Shown here piece after piece: positions 27,061 through 35,285 of a DNA stretch of 64,000 nucleotides (its first letter is position 1; every line of letters begins with the position of its first letter). The position numbers and the translations under genes were made by a program. Source of the stretch: Mycolicibacterium moriokaense (GTDB lineage Bacteria; Actinomycetota; Actinomycetes; Mycobacteriales; Mycobacteriaceae); assembly GCF_010726085.1 (NCBI RefSeq), contig NZ_AP022560.1:372001-436000 (forward strand), written 5' to 3'. Under the pieces are notes generated by a model, which saw only the letters and a program-made list of their open reading frames with translations, was not told the DNA's origin and ran no database searches.

Positions 27061-28352
27061 GCGTTCTTCCTTTCCGGGGTCCAGCTGGCGGGCAGGCTGT
27101 TGATGCCGTTGATGAAGTTGGCGACCTGGAATTTGGGCTCGGGGGCGTGGATGTCGGGGATGCGGGTGTACACCTCGGTCAGCAGCGACCGCAGCATGGT
27201 GCGGGCCAGCGCCGCGCCCAGGCAGAAGTGCGGACCGCCGCCACCGAAGGCCAGGTGCGGGTTGGATTTACGGGTGATGTCGAAGGTGAACGGGTCGTCG
27301 AACACCTCTTCGTCGCGGTTGGCCGAGCTGTACCACAGCACGACCTTGTCGCCGGCCTTGATCTCCTTGCCCCGCAGCGTGACGTCCTGAACCGCGGTGC
27401 GGCGCATGTGGATCAGCGGTGAGGCCCAGCGCAACGCCTCCTCGACGGCCGCGTCGATGCGACCCTCGACGTCTTCGACCAGCAGGTCGCGCTGGTCGGG
27501 GTGCGTGGAGAACGCGTAGATCGCCTGCGCCGAGGCGTGCCTGGTGGTGTCGTTGGCGGCCACTGCCAGCAGCGTGAAGAACGCCTTGAGTTCGTCGTCG
27601 GTCATCTTCACGCCGTCGAACTCGGCCTGCACCATCCAGGACAGCAGGTCGTCGCCGGGGTTGGCGCGCCGTTCGGGCGCCAGCTCGGCCACCGTCTGGT
27701 GCAGGTCCATGACCGCGCCGGCGAACAGTTCGAGCGCGGTCTTGTCGCCCCGCACCTCGGGGTCGGTCCAGCCCAGCGTGCGCTGTGCGGCGCTGATGGT
27801 CCGCTCGTAGGTCTCGCCGGGCGGCAGTCCGAAGAAGCTGCCGAAGATGCGGCCGGGCAGCTGCACCGACACCAGCTCGACGAAGTCGCCCTCACCCAGA
27901 TGCGCCATCTCGGTGACGAGGTCGCGGGCGTGCTCTTGGATCCAGCCCTGCAGGCGGCGCATGTTGCGCGGCTTGAACGCGTCCAGGGTGATGCCGCGCA
28001 GCTGGGTGTGCCGCGGTGGGTCCATCGCGATGAACGACTGCGACATCAGCAGGATCTCCTGCGGAAAGTCCTCCATCGTGATGCCCTGCCCCGAGGAGAA
28101 GATCTCGGGATGGCGGCTGGCGTAGCGGATGTCCTCGTGCTTGGTCAGCGACCAGAAGCCCTTGAGGTTCTGCTCCGGCGGCAGCAGGTCGGAGTCGGCG
28201 GGCCGGCTCCACGCCACCGGGTTCTCCTTGCGCAGCACCGCGAACGCCTTGTCGCGCTCCTCCGGCGGCTTGGCCCAGAAGTTGCGGTCGGCGAGGTCGA
28301 TGTCGCCGTGGGTGGTCGCCGGGAAGTCGGCGGTCGTCGTCGACGACGTCAT
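27057..28352 (-). CDS. Cytochrome P450
   Basis: The 431-residue P450 has the heme-binding motif FGGGGPHFCLGAALAR with the axial Cys at residue 377, the ExxR motif in EEALRWASP and an I-helix LLAVAANDTTRH in which the usual glycine position of A/GGxDTT is Asn. Bacterial class I P450s hydroxylate hydrophobic substrates with electrons from ferredoxin. ATG at 28352 has GAAAGGA about 8 bases upstream. It heads an operon of five genes. The ferredoxin at 30640-30834 could supply electrons. The CYP family was not assigned. Confidence 0.92.
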   Translation of the reverse strand: MTSSTTTADFPATTHGDIDLADRNFWAKPPEERDKAFAVLRKENPVAWSRPADSDLLPPEQNLKGFWSLTKHEDIRYASRHPEIFSSGQGITMEDFPQEILLMSQSFIAMDPPRHTQLRGITLDAFKPRNMRRLQGWIQEHARDLVTEMAHLGEGDFVELVSVQLPGRIFGSFFGLPPGETYERTISAAQRTLGWTDPEVRGDKTALELFAGAVMDLHQTVAELAPERRANPGDDLLSWMVQAEFDGVKMTDDELKAFFTLLAVAANDTTRHASAQAIYAFSTHPDQRDLLVEDVEGRIDAAVEEALRWASPLIHMRRTAVQDVTLRGKEIKAGDKVVLWYSSANRDEEVFDDPFTFDITRKSNPHLAFGGGGPHFCLGAALARTMLRSLLTEVYTRIPDIHAPEPKFQVANFINGINSLPASWTPERKNA

Positions 28353-28498
28353 TTCGGTGCGTCCTTTCGGGCCGTGACCGCGGTGTGGTGCAAGTCACTT
28401 GGGTACGGCCAGTGTTGGGTAACGAACGCCGGATTGGTCCCGCCGTGCGGGCCAACTCACGGCCCGATCGGGCCAGTTCTGAGGGGCGAGCGGGCCGT

Positions 28499-29791
28499 CT
28501 AGTTGACGGGAATGGTGAACGAGGCGGTCAGCCCGCCTTCGTCACGCGTGGCGAACCGCAATGTCCCGCCGAGGGCGTCGACGATCTCCGAAACGATCCA
28601 TAAGCCCAGGCCAGCGGTGCCGCGGCGGTCGGACAGGCTGACGAACTTCGACGTGATGTCGCCGATCTTGTCCTGCGGCACACCCGGCCCGCGGTCGGCG
28701 ACGGCGATGCTGAGCCGATGTTCGGTGCGCTCACACACCACGTCGATGGGCAGCCCGCGACCGTGCCGGGCCGCGTTCTCCAGCAGATTGGTGAGCACGC
28801 GTCGTAGCCCCTGCGCGTCGACCTGGATCGAGGAGACGTCCGGGTCCACCGAGACCCGCAGGCGCGGCGGTCGTACACCCGCGGCGTCCCCGGCTTCGGC
28901 GATCAACTCGGCCAGGTCGACGCGGCGGACACGGCCCGAGGAGAAGGAGGGTTGCCGGCTCAGGTTGACGTCGGCCAGCGCGTCGAGCATGTCCGACAGG
29001 TGGCGCGCGTGGCGGCCGGCGAGCTTGATCGCCGCGTCGCGGTCGGTGGGCGTCATCGTCTCCGACTCGATCGCCTCGGACAGGGCGTCGATGGACGCGA
29101 CCGGCGTGCGGAACTCGTGGAGCAGAACCTGCAAGCCTTCCTGCTGGGCTTCGTACGAGCGCAGCAACCGTGCCCGCAGATCGCGCTCTTCCTCGGCGGC
29201 GGCACGCTCGGCCTCGGCCTCGACCAGTGCTTGGAGTCGAGACTCGTTCTCGCGTTCGAGCAGGACGGACAGCCCGCCGGACATCAGCGCGATGAACACC
29301 AGGTACAGCGCCCACCACAGCGCCTGAGCGCGCCCCGCCAGGTCGACGCTCGGCTCACCGGACGCCTCGACCACGGCCACGTAACCGGCACCCGCCACAA
29401 GAGCCAGGACGACGCATTCGGCCAATGTCAGCCGCGCCGCAGAGGCGATCACGACCAGGGGCAGCACCACCACCACAGGACTCTCCGCGCCGCCGGTCAG
29501 CGATACCAACCCCAGCGTGAAGGACAGATCGATCGCCGCGACCAGCCAGGCGTACCGCGTGCGGCGCAGCTCCAGAGCCGGATACCGCATGAGCACAGCC
29601 GAATAGGTCAACGCGCCGGCGAGCACGATCCCGAGGATCACGGGGTGTCGGCGCATCCACTCCGGGCCGATCGCCGCGAACACGATGATGGAGACCACGA
29701 CCGAAATGCGGATGGCGATGATGACGCGGGCCAATCCGAATCGGTCTGCGGACGGCACCACGAGCGCCCGTAGCCGGCCTCCGCTCTCCAC
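28499..29791 (-). CDS. Membrane sensor histidine kinase, HisKA type
   Basis: The 430-residue kinase has about five to six hydrophobic segments in residues 20-175, a coiled-coil rich in Glu/Arg at 180-215, the H-box LLHEFRTP with phospho-acceptor His225, the N-box LLENAARHG and the G-boxes DRGPGVPQD and GTAGLGLWIVSE. The stimulus is unknown. It is divergent to a NarL-type response regulator, 82 bases away. GTG at 29791 was chosen because TAGGGT (29799-29804, minus strand) lies 7 bases upstream, the leaderless pattern; GTGs at 29800 and 29809 are alternatives. Confidence 0.85.
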   Translation of the reverse strand: MESGGRLRALVVPSADRFGLARVIIAIRISVVVSIIVFAAIGPEWMRRHPVILGIVLAGALTYSAVLMRYPALELRRTRYAWLVAAIDLSFTLGLVSLTGGAESPVVVVLPLVVIASAARLTLAECVVLALVAGAGYVAVVEASGEPSVDLAGRAQALWWALYLVFIALMSGGLSVLLERENESRLQALVEAEAERAAAEEERDLRARLLRSYEAQQEGLQVLLHEFRTPVASIDALSEAIESETMTPTDRDAAIKLAGRHARHLSDMLDALADVNLSRQPSFSSGRVRRVDLAELIAEAGDAAGVRPPRLRVSVDPDVSSIQVDAQGLRRVLTNLLENAARHGRGLPIDVVCERTEHRLSIAVADRGPGVPQDKIGDITSKFVSLSDRRGTAGLGLWIVSEIVDALGGTLRFATRDEGGLTASFTIPVN

Positions 29792-29798
29792 GAGAGTC

Positions 29799-29804
29799 AC
29801 CCTA
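29799..29804 (-). promoter_or_regulatory. Candidate -10 box for leaderless sensor-kinase mRNA
   Basis: TAGGGT on the minus strand fits TAnnnT and ends 7 bases before the GTG at 29791. No ribosome-binding sequence is present between them. Confidence 0.4.
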
Positions 29805-29861
29805 GACACGTGCGATCGCCCCAGTCGGAGCAATCTGCGGCGGCTGCCCAATCGTTTTCGC

Positions 29862-29867
29862 TACGTT
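29862..29867 (+). promoter_or_regulatory. Candidate -10 box for leaderless response-regulator mRNA
   Basis: TACGTT fits the TAnnnT -10 pattern and is followed by 6 bases and then the GTG start at 29874. With the divergent kinase promoter it fills the 82-base intergenic region. Confidence 0.4.
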
Positions 29868-29873
29868 CGGCGC

Positions 29874-30536
29874 GTGCAGAAGCGGCCGTTCGTCATCGTC
29901 ATCGTCGATGACCATGAGCTCTTCGCCGAGGGATTGGAGCTGTTGCTCACCCGCGATTGGCGTGAGCAGTTCGTCATCGGCGGGCGCACGACGTTCGTCG
30001 AAGAGGCCGCGGATCTGGTCGGCTCCTGCGATGCGGATCTGGCGATCGTCGATCTGACCATGCCGCCGCTGGGCGGGGTCGCCGCAATTCGCCACATCAA
30101 GACCCGGCACCCGAACACCCGCATCCTGGCGCTGTCCGGCACCGGCGATCTGGAACTGGCCGAGGACGCGCTGCGCGCGGGGGCCGACGGCTTTCTGTCG
30201 AAGTCGGTGCGCCCGGAGGCGCTCGTCGGTCCCCTGCAGGCCATCGCCGCGGGGCTGCGCGTGTTGGACCCCGGCCTGCTCGAGAAGCTGCTGACCAGCA
30301 CACGTAAACCCGATGCCAGCCTGCTGGAGTCGTTGACGCCGGCGGACATCAAACTCTGGACGCTGCTGTCGTCGGGGATGGAGACAGCCGAGATCGCCGA
30401 ACGGATCGTGGTCTCGGAGCGCACCGCCAAACGCATGGTGGCATCGCTGCTGAACAAGCTGGGTGTGGGCAACCGGGTCGCGGCCGCCGCGCTCGCCGGC
30501 CGCAGCGGACTGCTCGACGACCTGCCCGAACACTGA
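29874..30536 (+). CDS. NarL/LuxR-type response regulator
   Basis: The 220-residue protein has a receiver domain with acidic pair Asp12-Asp13, phospho-acceptor Asp60 (LAIVDLTMPP), the Thr/Ser switch (ILALSGTGD) and Lys in FLSKSVRPEAL. A C-terminal LuxR/GerE helix-turn-helix is at about residues 150-215 (METAEIAERIVVSERTAKRMVASLLNKLGV). GTG at 29874 opens the receiver without extra residues. It is divergent to, and presumably phosphorylated by, the kinase at 28499-29791. Targets are unknown; the P450 operon and the ferredoxin next door are candidates. Confidence 0.88.
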   Translation: MQKRPFVIVIVDDHELFAEGLELLLTRDWREQFVIGGRTTFVEEAADLVGSCDADLAIVDLTMPPLGGVAAIRHIKTRHPNTRILALSGTGDLELAEDALRAGADGFLSKSVRPEALVGPLQAIAAGLRVLDPGLLEKLLTSTRKPDASLLESLTPADIKLWTLLSSGMETAEIAERIVVSERTAKRMVASLLNKLGVGNRVAAAALAGRSGLLDDLPEH

Positions 30537-30639
30537 CCCTGCGGATTTGGCACCTGCAGGCCAAACGTTGGCGCGCTCGGCCCGCGACCTCCATGGAGGC
30601 GGCCGTCACCATCGGGGTACGGCAATGAGTGGAGGAGCC

Positions 30640-30834
30640 ATGCACATCACCGTCGACTACACGCTGTGTGAAGGCCATGGCCAGTGTCTGATGGCCGCAC
30701 CCGATGTGTTCGATCTGCCCGACGGATCCGAGCAGGTTCAGGTGACCGTTCCGTCTTCCTGGGAATCGGAGTACGACGCGGTCCTGCGCGCCGTCGCGAT
30801 GTGCCCGGCGCAGGCCCTGCGGGTGTGCGAATAG
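30640..30834 (+). CDS. 3Fe-4S-type ferredoxin (P450 redox partner class)
   Basis: The 64-residue ferredoxin has the motif C-x2-H-x2-C (CEGHGQC) early and CPAQAL at the C-terminus, the arrangement of mycobacterial P450-associated ferredoxins in which one cluster cysteine is replaced by His, leaving a 3Fe-4S cluster. The ATG at 30640 has GGAGGA 3 bases upstream; ATG at 30625 would add five residues. It lies 103 bases after the response regulator and could feed electrons to the P450 at 27057-28352, the only P450 in the window. Confidence 0.85.
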   Translation: MHITVDYTLCEGHGQCLMAAPDVFDLPDGSEQVQVTVPSSWESEYDAVLRAVAMCPAQALRVCE

Positions 30835-30919
30835 CGTTGGCTCACAGCACAGCTGGCACATAACCTGCGCTGATGCGGCGGTGCTGACGCCGCGTTGGCC
30901 TTGCAGCTAGCCTCCATAG

Positions 30920-30990
30920 CGTTCTCCGGTCAGCGCGCACTGCCGTTGGTGGCCAGCGTGGGAGACAGTCGGCTCAGTCCTGGGAGAACG
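30920..30990 (+). promoter_or_regulatory. Candidate structured 5' leader of the GlcD-like gene
   Basis: CGTTCTCC (30920-30927) and GGAGAACG (30983-30990) are perfect 8-base complements enclosing 55 bases that contain a further GGTCA/TGGCC pairing. A small hairpin GGTG-CACC follows at 30994-31006, and the ribosome-binding sequence GAAGGAGG is at 31025-31032. The layout suggests an RNA-level control element in the 206-base gap before the flavoprotein gene. No riboswitch class can be assigned with confidence. Confidence 0.4.
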
Positions 30991-31040
30991 TAGGTGCGAT
31001 TCACCCGCTACCAGGGATTGCGCCGAAGGAGGCCCACCAA

Positions 31041-32909
31041 ATGTCCACTCCCACTAGGCAAGCCACCAACCTCGACAGCGCCGCGACCGAGCGGTTCACC
31101 GCAGCGGTCGCCGGCCACGCCGAGATCGTCACCGACGAGACGGTGCTGACCGATCGCGGTCACGACTTCTGGGGTGTGGGCGGCACGGCGGATCTTCTAT
31201 TGCGCCCGCACAACCGCGACGAGATCGCCGCGATCATGCGGATCGCCTCCGAGTACGGCGTCGCCATCGTTCCGCGGGGCGGGGCGTCGAACTGCTCCGG
31301 CGGAATGATGCCCGAGCGCGGACGGGTGCTGCTGGACCTCTCGGGTTTGAATCAGATCATCGACGTCGACGTGGCGGGCCGGCGCGCACGGGTGGAGGCC
31401 GGGGTCATCAACTCCGACCTGCAGGACGTGCTGGCCCCGCACGGGTTGTGCTTCTCCCCCGATCCGGTGTCGGCGCATCTGGCCACCGTGGGCGGCAACC
31501 TCATCGAAAACGCCGGTGGCCCACACGCATTGAAGTACGGCGTCACCTACAACCACATCCTGGCCGCGGAGGTCGTGCTGCCCGACGGATCCACCGTCAC
31601 CTTCAGCGTCGACGACGACGGCCCGGATCTGCTGGGGGTCATCATCGGCTCGGAGGGCACACTCGGCATCGTCACCGAAGTGACGGTGGCGCTGCGTCCG
31701 ATCGCGCCGGTGACCCACAGCCTGATGGGTGCGTTCGCCTCCGCGCGCGAGGCCGCCGACACCATCTCCGCGATCATCGCCACCGGCGTGGTGCCCTCGG
31801 CGGTGGAATGGCTGGACCGCGACGGCATCGCCGGGCTGCAACAGTTCTACGACACCGGCTACCCGCTGGATGCCGATTCCATCGTGCTCATCGATGTCGA
31901 CGGCACCGCCGCCGAGGTCGCTCGCGATCAGGCGATCGTCGAACGCGTGCTGCGCGAGCACGCCACCGAGGTCCGCGTCGCCGAGGCCGACAAGGACCGC
32001 GCCGCGCTGTGGTACGGCCGGTTGCATGCTCCCGACTCGGTGGTGGCCAGCGGCAAGGGCTTCTTCATCGGCGATGTCACCGTGCCGCGGGACCGCATCC
32101 CCGAGATGCAGCAAGCCATCCAGGCCACCGCCGAACGGCACAAGGACGGGCTGCTGTTCATCGCGGTGTGCGGACACGCCGGCGATGGGGATCTGCATCC
32201 CACCACGTTCTACGACAAGGACAACCCCAAGGCCGCGGCGGCGTTGAAAGCCGCCAACGACGAGATCATCGCCGCGGCTTTGAAATTGGGCGGCACCATC
32301 ACCGGCGAGCACGGGGTGGGTACGGAAAAGGTCGCGTTCATGACCCAGCGGTTCACCCCGGTCGAGATCGCCGCGCAGCGCGCCATCAAGGCGGTGTTCG
32401 ATCCCGCCGGTCTGCTCAACCCCGGCGTCATGCTGCCCGAGGTCTCACCGGCCGAACCCGACGTGCACCGGTTCGGCGCCGCCGTGCGCGACGCGCTGAC
32501 CGGGAAGCTGACAACCGATACCGGCGCACCGCTGACTTCCGGCGGGAACACCGACATCGCGGTCAACCTCGGCAACCTCAGCCTGGTGGTCGGTGCGGAG
32601 GCGACGCTCGACGAGATTCGGAGTCATCTCGACGAGCAGGGCGTCGTCTGTGTCGCTGTCCCGGCGACCGGCGGCGAGCGGACCATCGGCGAGCTCGTGG
32701 CCACCGCCACCGGTGACGAACGCATCGAGGTGCGTCATGCCCTGCTGGGAGCCGACGTCACCCTGATCGACGGCGACACCCCCGCCCGCTTCGGCGCCGA
32801 AACCATGAAGGACGTCGCGGGTTACGACACCAAACGCCTCTACATCGGCGGCCATGGCGCCTTCGGTGCACTCACCAACCTGATCTTCAAGATCAAGGTC
32901 AAGGCCTGA
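31041..32909 (+). CDS. FAD-linked oxidase, GlcD-like with GlcE-like C-terminal segment
   Basis: The 622-residue protein starts with a PCMH FAD-binding domain (VPRGGASNCSGGMMP; VGGNLIENAGGPHALKYG; GSEGTLGIVTEV), followed by the FAD-oxidase C domain (CGHAGDGDLHPTTF; ITGEHGVGTEK), together about 470 residues and typical of D-lactate/glycolate oxidase subunit GlcD. A further 150 residues end with MKDVAGYDTKRLYIGGHGAFGALTNLIFKIK, which resembles the FAD-binding part of GlcE. A GlcD-GlcE fusion would oxidise a 2-hydroxy acid. GAAGGAGG lies 8 bases before the ATG. The iron-sulphur subunit GlcF is not in the window. Confidence 0.85.
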   Translation: MSTPTRQATNLDSAATERFTAAVAGHAEIVTDETVLTDRGHDFWGVGGTADLLLRPHNRDEIAAIMRIASEYGVAIVPRGGASNCSGGMMPERGRVLLDLSGLNQIIDVDVAGRRARVEAGVINSDLQDVLAPHGLCFSPDPVSAHLATVGGNLIENAGGPHALKYGVTYNHILAAEVVLPDGSTVTFSVDDDGPDLLGVIIGSEGTLGIVTEVTVALRPIAPVTHSLMGAFASAREAADTISAIIATGVVPSAVEWLDRDGIAGLQQFYDTGYPLDADSIVLIDVDGTAAEVARDQAIVERVLREHATEVRVAEADKDRAALWYGRLHAPDSVVASGKGFFIGDVTVPRDRIPEMQQAIQATAERHKDGLLFIAVCGHAGDGDLHPTTFYDKDNPKAAAALKAANDEIIAAALKLGGTITGEHGVGTEKVAFMTQRFTPVEIAAQRAIKAVFDPAGLLNPGVMLPEVSPAEPDVHRFGAAVRDALTGKLTTDTGAPLTSGGNTDIAVNLGNLSLVVGAEATLDEIRSHLDEQGVVCVAVPATGGERTIGELVATATGDERIEVRHALLGADVTLIDGDTPARFGAETMKDVAGYDTKRLYIGGHGAFGALTNLIFKIKVKA

Positions 32910-32916
32910 CTCGCCG

Positions 32917-32980
32917 CGCCGACTGCACGCTTCTTTGCCGAGCCTGTCGGCCGATACGTACAACAAGCGTGCAGTCGGCG
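32917..32980. terminator. Long inverted repeat after the GlcD-like gene
   Basis: Perfect 16-base arms CGCCGACTGCACGCTT (32917-32932) and AAGCGTGCAGTCGGCG (32965-32980) enclose 32 bases with a nested GCCGA/TCGGC hairpin. It begins 7 bases after the stop codon. No U-tract follows, so it would be a mycobacterial stem-loop terminator or 3'-end stabiliser; it could also be a dispersed repeat. Confidence 0.6.
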
Positions 32981-33017
32981 AGAGAAAGTACTGCAGAGGG
33001 TGTCACCGGGCAGCCTC

Positions 33018-33023
33018 GATAAT
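33018..33023 (+). promoter_or_regulatory. Candidate -10 box for leaderless 33030 gene
   Basis: GATAAT at 33018-33023 is close to the consensus TATAAT and is followed by 6 bases (GGACAA) and the GTG at 33030, so the mRNA would begin at its start codon. Confidence 0.5.
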
Positions 33024-33029
33024 GGACAA

Positions 33030-35285
33030 GTGGCCACCTCCCTGTCAGCCGTCGAGGCGTCGCAGCCGGAACGGCTGGTTTCGGCGGCGGCCGAAGTCGG
33101 CGCGCGGACGGCCCAGCTCGACAGCCTGATCACAGCGCAGCGCGCATCCGTCGACAAGCTGCGAGAGGGGTGGTCGGGGACAGCGGCGAACGCGGCATTG
33201 GCCCGCGGGGAGCGCAATCTCGCCACCCAGGAAGCACTGCGCGACAAGCTGCGGACACTGCAAGGCGTACTCGCCACCGGAGGCGGGCAACTCGGCGCGA
33301 CGCGCACTGCCCTGCTGGACATGGTTTCTCAGCTGAAAGGCCAGGGCTGGCGAATTTCCGACAACGGAGTCGCGACGCCTCCGCCCAACCTGCCCGAGGT
33401 GTTCCGCAGCTATCCGCAGGCGTACACGCGGATGCTCCAGCGCCTGCTCAAGACCTACGACGGTATCGACGGTGAAACCGCGCGTAAGTTCCCGACGTTC
33501 GACGAGGACGGCGCCGCCAAACCCGACGTGTCATTCGCCGTCGGGGACGACCCTCGCAAGGAGGAGATCGAGGACCTCGTTCGCCGCTCGCTGGCCGGCG
33601 ACAAGGACGCCGCTCGGCAGGTCGACGACATTCTCGACGGCATCGAGCCGAATCAACTCCAGCCGCATTCCGATCCGAACAATCCCGGCGTGACCATGCC
33701 GCCGGTGCCGTTGACCCCCGACCAAGCCGAAGTGGTCAGTCAGATGCAGTCGCAGATGAGCGGCAAGTCGCTCGACGAGCTGGTCGCGCTGAAGAACGAC
33801 CTCGGTGAGCATGGCGATATCATCGGCGACTCCATGCAAGTCATGAGCGATCCCGATGTGAAATTCCCCCTGGTGGTGGACGAGCCGTTCAAGAATCAGA
33901 TTCCGCCCGGAATCGACACCGACGCGATGACCGGCGGCAAGGGCATGCTGCCGCAGAGCGTGAAGGATGCGCTCGACGCACCCGCCGTCAGCCGCGCCAT
34001 CGCTGGTCCCGACCAGACAATTCCCGTCACCACCTATCCGTCCGGCGACGATCTGCAGAAGGTCTCCGAACTGATCCGGGCCGGCGATGCGCAGTTCCAA
34101 CAGGGTTCCGAACTCGACCGCACGATGATGGACCGCGCGGTCGACGTCCTGCATGGCGCCGAGAAGGAGAACCGCGATTACTTCAAGAGCTCGAACCCGC
34201 AAGGCGATTCAATCGTTCAGGACATCTTCAACTCCGCCGGCCGCGACCAGATCGTCAGCCACGACATGATCACCGAGCCGAATTCGACGTTCCTCGACGA
34301 CATCGCGCGACACGAGTGGACCGACAACGGCGCCGCCATTAGGACTCTCACCGATTGGGTGCACGACGGGGCGACGTCCACCGATCCCGACGTCGCTCTG
34401 CGCGCCGGAGAAACCGCGAACGCCCTCTCGACATACCTCGGCGACAGCGGCGACGACCTGCTGAACCTGCAACACCCCGGCGGTTGGGGCCTCGACGAGG
34501 ACACCACCGTCGGCCAAATGAATCCCGATCTCGTGCAAAGCTGGGGTGATGCACTCGACCCCTACCAGAAGGCGATGCTCGGCGACGGGCAGATGCCCGG
34601 TTTCGAACCCGTTCCAGGGACGGCGGATTCGGACTTCACACAGATGCGAAACATCTTCGCCGTGATGGACTCGGACCCGACTGCGGCGAAGGCGTGGAAC
34701 GAGGCGGCGTACGAGCACATCCTCGACTACCAACGCAATCCGGACTACAACAACCTGGCGAACGCGGGCGCCATGCTCGGGGTCGTCGACTCTGCCGCAG
34801 TGCAGGAGATGGAGTCCCGCGGCGCCAACAATCTGGACAACCAGAAGGCCGTCTACGACATGAAGAAGGCCGCCCTCGGCGCTGCCCTCGGCTGGCCGGC
34901 GAGTCAGATACCCGCCGTCGGCGGCACAATCGCGGAGCTGACGATCAAGGGGATGCTCGGCTCGGAACCCACCCTCGAATCGGTGACGTCGAATGCACCC
35001 ACCACCAACGTTGCCGACGCGATGAACCAAACGAACTTCTACATCGCCGAAGGCCTGGTGCGCGACGACCCCAACCTCGGCGAGATGTCTCAGTACGTCA
35101 ACCCCGAGGACGGGTCGCTGAAGCGGCCCGAGGACATCCCGGCGAGCCAACGGCGTGACTACTTCCTCGATATGCAGGAGTATGTGGAAAATCGCGGATT
35201 CGCCAACGCGATGGACACCTTCTACAAGCAGTATCAGGAGGCCGGCGGAATCAACGTGCCGAAAGGATTCGTCCTACGCGGATGA
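33030..35285 (+). CDS. WXG100-like N-terminal domain protein with large helical repeat region, ESX-associated
   Basis: The 751-residue protein opens with a helical hairpin of WXG100 size carrying a W-S-G turn near residue 51 (LREGWSGTAANAAL). A long, mostly helical, Asp-rich region follows, resembling the mycobacterial TPR-repeat-region proteins (Rv3899c-like). A YDGID segment near residue 150 fits the YxxxD/E type VII secretion motif. No signal peptide or membrane helix is clear. The GTG at 33030 is preferred to 33000 because of the -10 box just before it. It overlaps the downstream lipoprotein gene by 4 bases and converges on the ESX-1 locus. Its C-terminal 70 residues are similar to those of that lipoprotein. 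Probably secreted or cell-envelope associated; function unknown. Confidence 0.75.
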   Translation: MATSLSAVEASQPERLVSAAAEVGARTAQLDSLITAQRASVDKLREGWSGTAANAALARGERNLATQEALRDKLRTLQGVLATGGGQLGATRTALLDMVSQLKGQGWRISDNGVATPPPNLPEVFRSYPQAYTRMLQRLLKTYDGIDGETARKFPTFDEDGAAKPDVSFAVGDDPRKEEIEDLVRRSLAGDKDAARQVDDILDGIEPNQLQPHSDPNNPGVTMPPVPLTPDQAEVVSQMQSQMSGKSLDELVALKNDLGEHGDIIGDSMQVMSDPDVKFPLVVDEPFKNQIPPGIDTDAMTGGKGMLPQSVKDALDAPAVSRAIAGPDQTIPVTTYPSGDDLQKVSELIRAGDAQFQQGSELDRTMMDRAVDVLHGAEKENRDYFKSSNPQGDSIVQDIFNSAGRDQIVSHDMITEPNSTFLDDIARHEWTDNGAAIRTLTDWVHDGATSTDPDVALRAGETANALSTYLGDSGDDLLNLQHPGGWGLDEDTTVGQMNPDLVQSWGDALDPYQKAMLGDGQMPGFEPVPGTADSDFTQMRNIFAVMDSDPTAAKAWNEAAYEHILDYQRNPDYNNLANAGAMLGVVDSAAVQEMESRGANNLDNQKAVYDMKKAALGAALGWPASQIPAVGGTIAELTIKGMLGSEPTLESVTSNAPTTNVADAMNQTNFYIAEGLVRDDPNLGEMSQYVNPEDGSLKRPEDIPASQRRDYFLDMQEYVENRGFANAMDTFYKQYQEAGGINVPKGFVLRG

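Noticed and set aside
31012..31060. Glycine-riboswitch-like GCGCCGAAGGAGG before the GlcD-like start
   Set aside because: The resemblance is mainly the ribosome-binding sequence, and the matching 3' half of the aptamer would have to lie in the coding region. No tandem aptamer core was found.
33030..35285. Secreted toxin with C-terminal catalytic domain (CpnT-like)
   Set aside because: No NADase, nuclease or other toxin motif is visible at the C-terminus, and the last domain is shared with a lipoprotein, not an immunity-gene pair.
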